A DNA stretch of 9,525 nucleotides from an uncultured Caulobacterales bacterium (GTDB lineage Bacteria > Pseudomonadota > Alphaproteobacteria > Caulobacterales > Maricaulaceae): contig CALLME010000029.1 in the NCBI GenBank assembly GCA_938007945.1, positions 1 through 9,525 of the forward strand, given 5' to 3'. Position numbers and translations under genes: made by a program. Below the pieces are notes generated by a model that saw only the letters and a program-made list of their open reading frames with translations, did no database searches and was not told where the DNA came from. This document shows positions 5,759 through 9,525 of this stretch, piece after piece (positions within the stretch are counted from its first letter, which is position 1; each line of letters opens with the position of its first letter).

Positions 5759-6907
5759 CTATAGCGCCATTTCGTACATGCGATAAGTTTTGTAGCGTTT
5801 TGCACTGGCTTGCTCGCATATGCGGATCATGGCCTCATTATCTTCGAGAATCCACGATAATTCGCAATGGGTAAATCCCTGCTCTCGTCCCGCTTTGAAC
5901 ACAGTCTCACAAAGCTGCGCCACGATTGCGAGGCCCTTTCGCGTATTGTGCCATTCCTTGCGAAGTCCCATGAGCGGGATTCGGGCCTGCTTGACGCCTT
6001 TAATTTTAAGCCGGTGCACAAGTCTCGCCCAACCAAATGGCAGAAGGCGACCATCTAACCCTGATATGGCTTCATTCAAATCTGGTATCATCCAGATATA
6101 AGCGACGGGTTCGCCTTTAATCTCGCCAACCCAAAGACCTTCCTTGAACATAAGCGGGCGTATTTCAGACGCCATATGTTTAATCTGCGCATCAGAGAAT
6201 GGCAGGAACCCCCAATTTTCCGACCAAGCGTCATTGAAAATATCCATGACAAGGTCGACTTCTTCTTTAAATTTTTCGTTCCGCATGGGGCGCACGTTTA
6301 TGTCAGAGTCACGTTCTGCCAATTTAACCATCATCTGCGTCGGCTTGGGTCTTGGATAGCCTGCATGAAGGTCCGCCTGATAGGCGTACATATCAACGGC
6401 TTTTTCAAGTCCTGCCGTTTCAATCATTGCTTGATAATCTGGCCGACCATAAGACATCATGACAACAGGTGGCGTGTCGAACCCATCTATAAGAAGGCCG
6501 CATTCTTCATTTACCGACCACTGCGCAGGGCCAATCATTTTCTTGCATTGACGCGACACGAGCCAATCCTTCGCTGCCCCAAGCAATGCTACGCCTACGT
6601 CGGCGTCCTTTATGCAATCAAAGTAGCCAAAATGACCTGCCGCATCGCCATATTGGTTTTGGTGGGTTTTATTAACAAACGCGGCAATGCGGCCAACAAT
6701 TTTGTCATCAATTTTAGCAAGAAAAAGCTGCCGCGTTATAGGAGTCAAAGCGGGGTTTTTGTTAGTAGAGAATTGTTCTTTACGTTCAAAACGTAAAGGA
6801 GCACGCCAATGAGGCTCACTGCGGTAAAGCTCATAAGGGAGGTTTAAAAATGCGTCGATGTCCTGCGGCGCGTCAATATGCAAAATATCTATTAAAGACC
6901 CAGACAT
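5759..6907 (-). CDS. BcerS/YghO-like two-domain GNAT acyltransferase (candidate ceramide synthase)
   Basis: A 382-residue soluble protein of the YghO family, which includes the bacterial ceramide synthase that N-acylates sphinganine-type bases in Caulobacter. Older databases call relatives dATP pyrophosphohydrolase, with no support in the sequence. The N-terminal half carries HFGYFD (92-97) and the family signature around GPAQWSVNEECGLLIDGFD (126-144) followed by PPVVMMSY. The C-terminal half is a second GNAT-like unit, with WSENWGFLPF (228-237), GEPVAYIWMIPDLNEAI (265-281), GRLLPFGWARL, and ELSWILEDNEAMI (349-361) ending in YKTYRMYE. The ATG is 55 bp after the DUF2141 stop with only a weak ribosome site. 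Its stop touches the next start. Family membership is confident. The ceramide synthase role is an inference: the family also occurs outside known sphingolipid makers, and no serine palmitoyltransferase gene is in this window. Confidence 0.8.
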   Translation of the reverse strand: MSGSLIDILHIDAPQDIDAFLNLPYELYRSEPHWRAPLRFERKEQFSTNKNPALTPITRQLFLAKIDDKIVGRIAAFVNKTHQNQYGDAAGHFGYFDCIKDADVGVALLGAAKDWLVSRQCKKMIGPAQWSVNEECGLLIDGFDTPPVVMMSYGRPDYQAMIETAGLEKAVDMYAYQADLHAGYPRPKPTQMMVKLAERDSDINVRPMRNEKFKEEVDLVMDIFNDAWSENWGFLPFSDAQIKHMASEIRPLMFKEGLWVGEIKGEPVAYIWMIPDLNEAISGLDGRLLPFGWARLVHRLKIKGVKQARIPLMGLRKEWHNTRKGLAIVAQLCETVFKAGREQGFTHCELSWILEDNEAMIRICEQASAKRYKTYRMYEMAL

Positions 6908-6962
6908 TTTGACCCAAACTCTTTACGGCCAATAGACCTTACAGATACATAACGAATCGAGT

Positions 6963-7514
6963 CTAATCCTCGTCGTCTCTATCGTCTTTTTCTTTTTTTC
7001 GAGCCTTAAGGTCAACCAATATCATCTCGATATCGGCACCCGACGCACCGACATAGAACGCAACTTCTTCCCACTTTGGGATGCGGCGCGACTTGATTTC
7101 AGGGTTCATGGAAAGTCCATAAGGTTCGCGAGGGGTGAAATCCCACTTCTTCTTAAGTTTGCGATTACCGTCTTTGTCATGATAACCCGCCATACCGTAA
7201 AATCCAGGCTCTGGCACGTTCACGCACATCATTTGTGGGCCGTCTTGCGCCGCGTCACGAATAGATCGCAGACGCGCGCTTTTAGATAAAAACCCATCTT
7301 CCGCATTATATAGTTCAAGCTTCATAATGCCGACTTTGGTCACACCAATCACGTTTACACGCACTTGTTGGGTGCCGGGGACACACGGATCAGAGTAATC
7401 GCGCTCATAAAGCTCAAGCGGCTCATCCTGCGCTGAAGCCGTATTGGGTAGCCCGAATCCAGCGAATGCAAAGATTAAAACTGTGAAAGTAATGTAACGG
7501 ATAATTGCGTTCAC
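6963..7514 (-). CDS. Secreted DUF2141 protein
   Basis: A 183-residue exported protein. A Sec-type signal peptide is clear: a short positive start (R6), a hydrophobic core at 8-22, and a likely cleavage after ASA (28). The mature part is a DUF2141 beta domain: VRVNVIGVTKVGIMKLELY (51-69), the C97/P101 segment ending FYGMAGYHDKDGN (105-117), and PREPYGLSMNP (128-138). C44 and C97 could form a periplasmic disulfide. A charged tail (171-183, lysines then aspartates) ends the protein. The start is a GTG at 7514, chosen because GAGGAG (complement of 7520-7525) sits 5 nt upstream and the upstream ATG runs into a stop. The function of DUF2141 is unknown. Its place at the head of the lipid operon, with no terminator in the 55-bp gap that follows, suggests a periplasmic role linked to the envelope lipid. 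Confidence 0.83.
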   Translation of the reverse strand: MNAIIRYITFTVLIFAFAGFGLPNTASAQDEPLELYERDYSDPCVPGTQQVRVNVIGVTKVGIMKLELYNAEDGFLSKSARLRSIRDAAQDGPQMMCVNVPEPGFYGMAGYHDKDGNRKLKKKWDFTPREPYGLSMNPEIKSRRIPKWEEVAFYVGASGADIEMILVDLKARKKEKDDRDDED

Positions 7515-7519
7515 GACGG

Positions 7520-7525
7520 CTCCTC
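7520..7525 (-). promoter_or_regulatory. Strong Shine-Dalgarno deciding the GTG start of the DUF2141 gene
   Basis: GAGGAG on the - strand, 5 nt before GTG at 7514. It supports a GTG start where no usable ATG exists upstream. Confidence 0.7.
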
Positions 7526-7554
7526 GTTATGGCATGGCCTAAGAGTTTGAAATT

Positions 7555-7579
7555 CCCTACATATCGCATATGGTTAGGG
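7555..7579. repeat. 25-bp imperfect palindrome in the divergent promoter
   Basis: Two nested arm pairs are visible: CCCTA (7555-7559) with TAGGG (7575-7579), and CATAT (7560-7564) with ATATG (7568-7572), around a CGC centre, with a 2-base bulge (GT) on the right side. It overlaps the proposed -10 of the - strand promoter, so it would suit an operator controlling one or both directions. Confidence 0.5.
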
Positions 7580-7631
7580 TGCGGCGTTTTGTAAAGCCGA
7601 TTCTACAGACAAGGTGCAGACGCGATAGACC

Positions 7632-8846
7632 ATGGGCCGGCTAAATCGATATCTATTTAAAGAATCTCTCGTCAAAATTGGCGGGTTGATTATCTTTGCG
7701 ATTGTCGTGCTTTTGCTCGAACGGCTTCTGCGTATTTTTGAGATTGTCTCTAATTCAAGCAACCCTGCTGGCGACGCAGGCTCTATGGTCATCAACTTGC
7801 TACCCTACTATCTCGGTATGGCCGTACCAATGGCGCTCATGCTCGGTATCACTATGACAATCGATAGTTTCAGTCGCACATCAGAATTGACAGCCGCGAT
7901 GGGCGCGGGCGTTTCACTACCGCGCATAACAATCCCTTTTGTTATTATCGCGGCGTTTCTGGCCATTATTACTCTTTTTATCGAAGGCTATATGCAACCT
8001 GTGGGGCGATATAATTACCGCCAAGTTGTACATGTTGTGAAACAGTCCTCTTTTACAGCCGCTTTACGCGAAGGCACCTTCACCGAAGTCGGAAACCGAA
8101 CTTTTTTCGCGGGCACCGAAAAAGACGGCGCCGCAATAGGACCTATATTTATCTATGAGAAGCTGATGAAAGGCCAAGACCGCGAGGGTGTACGTGTTAC
8201 GACAGCTGACGAAGGCCGCTTAATCGTGCGCGAAAGTACGAGTGAGCCTGTACTTCAACTCGCCTCTGGTCAGACTTATCAAATTCTCGGCGAACGTCAG
8301 CTCTCAGGCGATCTGAGTTTTGAAAGTAGTGCCGTAGCAGGCGCTGTAAACGAGAACATGTTTCGCAGTCGTGGCGATGATGAGCGCGAAATGACCACGC
8401 GCGAGCTTTGGGACAATCGCGACGGCAGCCTCTATGATACGATTGATACAAACACGAATAACGCCGCGCTTCATTTACGACTCGCGCGCTCTGTACTCTT
8501 GCTTATCTTGCCGTTCATTGCTGTACCGTTTGGGATAAATTACGGACGCAATCCGTCCTCTGCTGGGATTTTTATCGGCATCGTTATGCTGGTGTCCTTG
8601 CAGAAAGCGCTCGAATTTGGGCAAAGCCTCGGCGCAAGTGGCGCTGTCGCCCCTTGGCTAGGAATATGGCCAATTATCGGACTAGTTGCCCTCTTTGCAG
8701 CTTATATATTCCGCAAAAGCGCTTTTAAAATGGGTCAACCGCCCCTCACCGCTGTTAGCTTCTATATGAAAGAAGCCCAGACTGGTTTCATTAACGGTAT
8801 AAAAAAAGTCATGCGATTTGGTCGCTCTGTAGAGAGCACGTCATAA
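7632..8846 (+). CDS. lptF: LPS export ABC transporter permease LptF
   Basis: A 404-residue permease of the LptF/LptG (YjgP/YjgQ) family, part of the LptB2FG complex that extracts LPS from the inner membrane and passes it to the periplasmic Lpt bridge. The topology fits the family: helices at about 16-38, 53-77 and 98-120, a periplasmic beta-rich domain at about 130-275, then three more helices at about 282-302, 308-330 and 338-358. SRTSELTAAMGAGVS (81-95) is the conserved cytoplasmic coupling segment that contacts the ATPase. The length is close to that of other LptF proteins. The ATG at 7632 gives the expected short cytoplasmic N-terminus (MGRLNRYLFKE). The nearest purine-rich site, AAGGTG at 7611-7616, is rather far away, so initiation may be weak. 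lptG follows after one base. The assignment as LptF, not LptG, rests on its being first in the usual lptF-lptG order and on sequence resemblance. Confidence 0.9.
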   Translation: MGRLNRYLFKESLVKIGGLIIFAIVVLLLERLLRIFEIVSNSSNPAGDAGSMVINLLPYYLGMAVPMALMLGITMTIDSFSRTSELTAAMGAGVSLPRITIPFVIIAAFLAIITLFIEGYMQPVGRYNYRQVVHVVKQSSFTAALREGTFTEVGNRTFFAGTEKDGAAIGPIFIYEKLMKGQDREGVRVTTADEGRLIVRESTSEPVLQLASGQTYQILGERQLSGDLSFESSAVAGAVNENMFRSRGDDEREMTTRELWDNRDGSLYDTIDTNTNNAALHLRLARSVLLLILPFIAVPFGINYGRNPSSAGIFIGIVMLVSLQKALEFGQSLGASGAVAPWLGIWPIIGLVALFAAYIFRKSAFKMGQPPLTAVSFYMKEAQTGFINGIKKVMRFGRSVESTS

Positions 8847-8847
8847 G

Positions 8848-9525
8848 ATGTGGCGCTTTCTTCTCTATCTTTCTAAGTCCTTTATCATTGTCTGGTTGAC
8901 AGTTGTATTTGGGTTTCTTGTTCTGATTGGGCTGCTCGACTCACTTGCAAATGGCGGAGACATCCTCGCCGATGATGGTAATTTCGTTGATACCTTCCGT
9001 TATATGTCATATCGCGCGCCCGTTATTTTTGACAGAATTTTTGTTTTCACGATTCATGTTGCCGTGCTGCTTACCTTTGTCAAATTGATTAGAAATCACG
9101 AACTCGTCGCCCTACTCGGCTTCGGGATTTCAACAGGCAAGCAAGTAGCCCTTCTCGCGCCATCAGTCATCGGTGTCTCACTTCTGTCGATTATCATCAT
9201 CAATATTGCCATGCCGCCGTCTGTGCGCGCACTCCAGGCCTGGGGAATTGGGGAATATAAAATTAAGAACGTCACCGAAGCCAACCCGCTTTGGATGGAG
9301 GGGGGCAATCAAATCGTACGGGCATCGTCGCGCTTCTCGATGAATTCACTTGGCAATCTTGAACTATTTAACCGTTCAGAGGATACGGGCGCCGTCGAAT
9401 CTGTCATCTGGGCAGAACGCGCGGATTATCAGTCGGACGGCAACTGGAAACTCTCTGGAGTTCAAACCCTTCCGATAGAAGGCGCTGACGGTGAACCACG
9501 TTTGGCACTTAAAGCTTCAGGCCCG
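8848..9525 (+). CDS. lptG: LPS export ABC transporter permease LptG (5' part)
   Basis: The first 226 codons of the partner permease, open to the right edge. The ATG at 8848 is one base after the lptF stop, so translation is probably coupled. Visible elements are an N-terminal MWRFLLYLSKSF followed by a first helix (about 10-30), a second helix (about 62-82), the conserved coupling stretch NHELVALLGFGIS (about 84-96), a third helix (about 108-128), and the start of the periplasmic beta domain (WMEGGNQIVRASS onward). The C-terminal three helices are missing because the window ends. With LptF it forms the membrane part of LptB2FG; in alphaproteobacteria lptD commonly follows, which could not be seen here. 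Confidence 0.9.
   Translation, partial: MWRFLLYLSKSFIIVWLTVVFGFLVLIGLLDSLANGGDILADDGNFVDTFRYMSYRAPVIFDRIFVFTIHVAVLLTFVKLIRNHELVALLGFGISTGKQVALLAPSVIGVSLLSIIIINIAMPPSVRALQAWGIGEYKIKNVTEANPLWMEGGNQIVRASSRFSMNSLGNLELFNRSEDTGAVESVIWAERADYQSDGNWKLSGVQTLPIEGADGEPRLALKASGP

Larger units (their letters stand above)
7515..7631. promoter_or_regulatory. Divergent promoter region between the lipid operon and lptFG
   Basis: This 117-bp gap separates the - strand DUF2141 gene from + strand lptF, so promoters for both must lie here or be shared with upstream genes. On the - strand TTTACA (complement of 7590-7595) is close to a sigma-70 -35 box, and 17 nt further is CATATG (7567-7572), a weak -10 match. I cannot pick a convincing pair for lptF. 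A long imperfect palindrome sits in the middle. Confidence 0.5.

Noticed and set aside
6176..6796. 206-codon open frame on the + strand
   Set aside because: Antisense to the BcerS/YghO-like gene, whose family signatures span this region; the translation is rich in Cys, His and Arg, as shadow frames often are.
5759..6907. Annotation as dATP pyrophosphohydrolase
   Set aside because: No Nudix box (GX5EX7REUXEEXGU) or other pyrophosphohydrolase motif is present; the protein has the YghO/BcerS GNAT-type signatures instead.
1..9525. Mobile element, prophage, CRISPR or defence island
   Set aside because: No transposase, integrase, terminal inverted repeats, spaced direct repeats or toxin-antitoxin pair is visible; the gene content is envelope and housekeeping.

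Overview
The window looks like a chromosomal stretch from a Gram-negative alphaproteobacterium of moderate GC content. The evidence is an LptF/LptG pair, a set of envelope-lipid genes of the kind found in Caulobacterales, Sphingomonadales and Maricaulales/Hyphomonadaceae, and a small protein of a type I associate with alphaproteobacteria. The placement is inferred from gene content and protein resemblance, not from a marker gene. I see no tRNA, rRNA, CRISPR array, transposase or integrase.

Left edge (1-990): the 3' end of a phosphoglycolate-phosphatase-like HAD gene on the + strand. It converges on a 67-codon gene on the - strand that has a good ribosome binding site. A non-coding stretch of about 340 bp follows, with small inverted and direct repeats.

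Centre (991-7514, all on the - strand, read right to left): a compact run of six genes. In transcription order these are a secreted DUF2141 protein, a two-domain GNAT protein of the YghO / bacterial ceramide synthase-like family, a MobA-type nucleotidyltransferase, an 835-residue membrane protein, a HAD-IB phosphatase and a LicC-type sugar/alcohol-phosphate nucleotidyltransferase. The 835-residue protein joins a Wzx/MATE-like flippase to a degenerate nucleotidyltransferase-like linker and a complete CDP-alcohol phosphotransferase. The four genes from the GNAT gene to the phosphatase abut or overlap by 4 bp (ATGA). Together they read as a lipid head-group assembly and translocation operon. Nucleotidyltransferases would activate a phosphorylated alcohol as a CDP derivative, the CDP-alcohol phosphotransferase would join it to a lipid or second alcohol, the HAD enzyme would remove a phosphate, and the fused flippase would move the product across the inner membrane. 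The ceramide-synthase-like gene at the front suggests, but does not prove, that the lipid is a sphingolipid.

Right edge (7515-9525): a 117-bp divergent promoter region with a long imperfect palindrome, then lptF and the start of lptG on the + strand. These encode the permease subunits of the LPS export ABC transporter. The envelope-lipid operon and the LPS export genes therefore share one intergenic control region.
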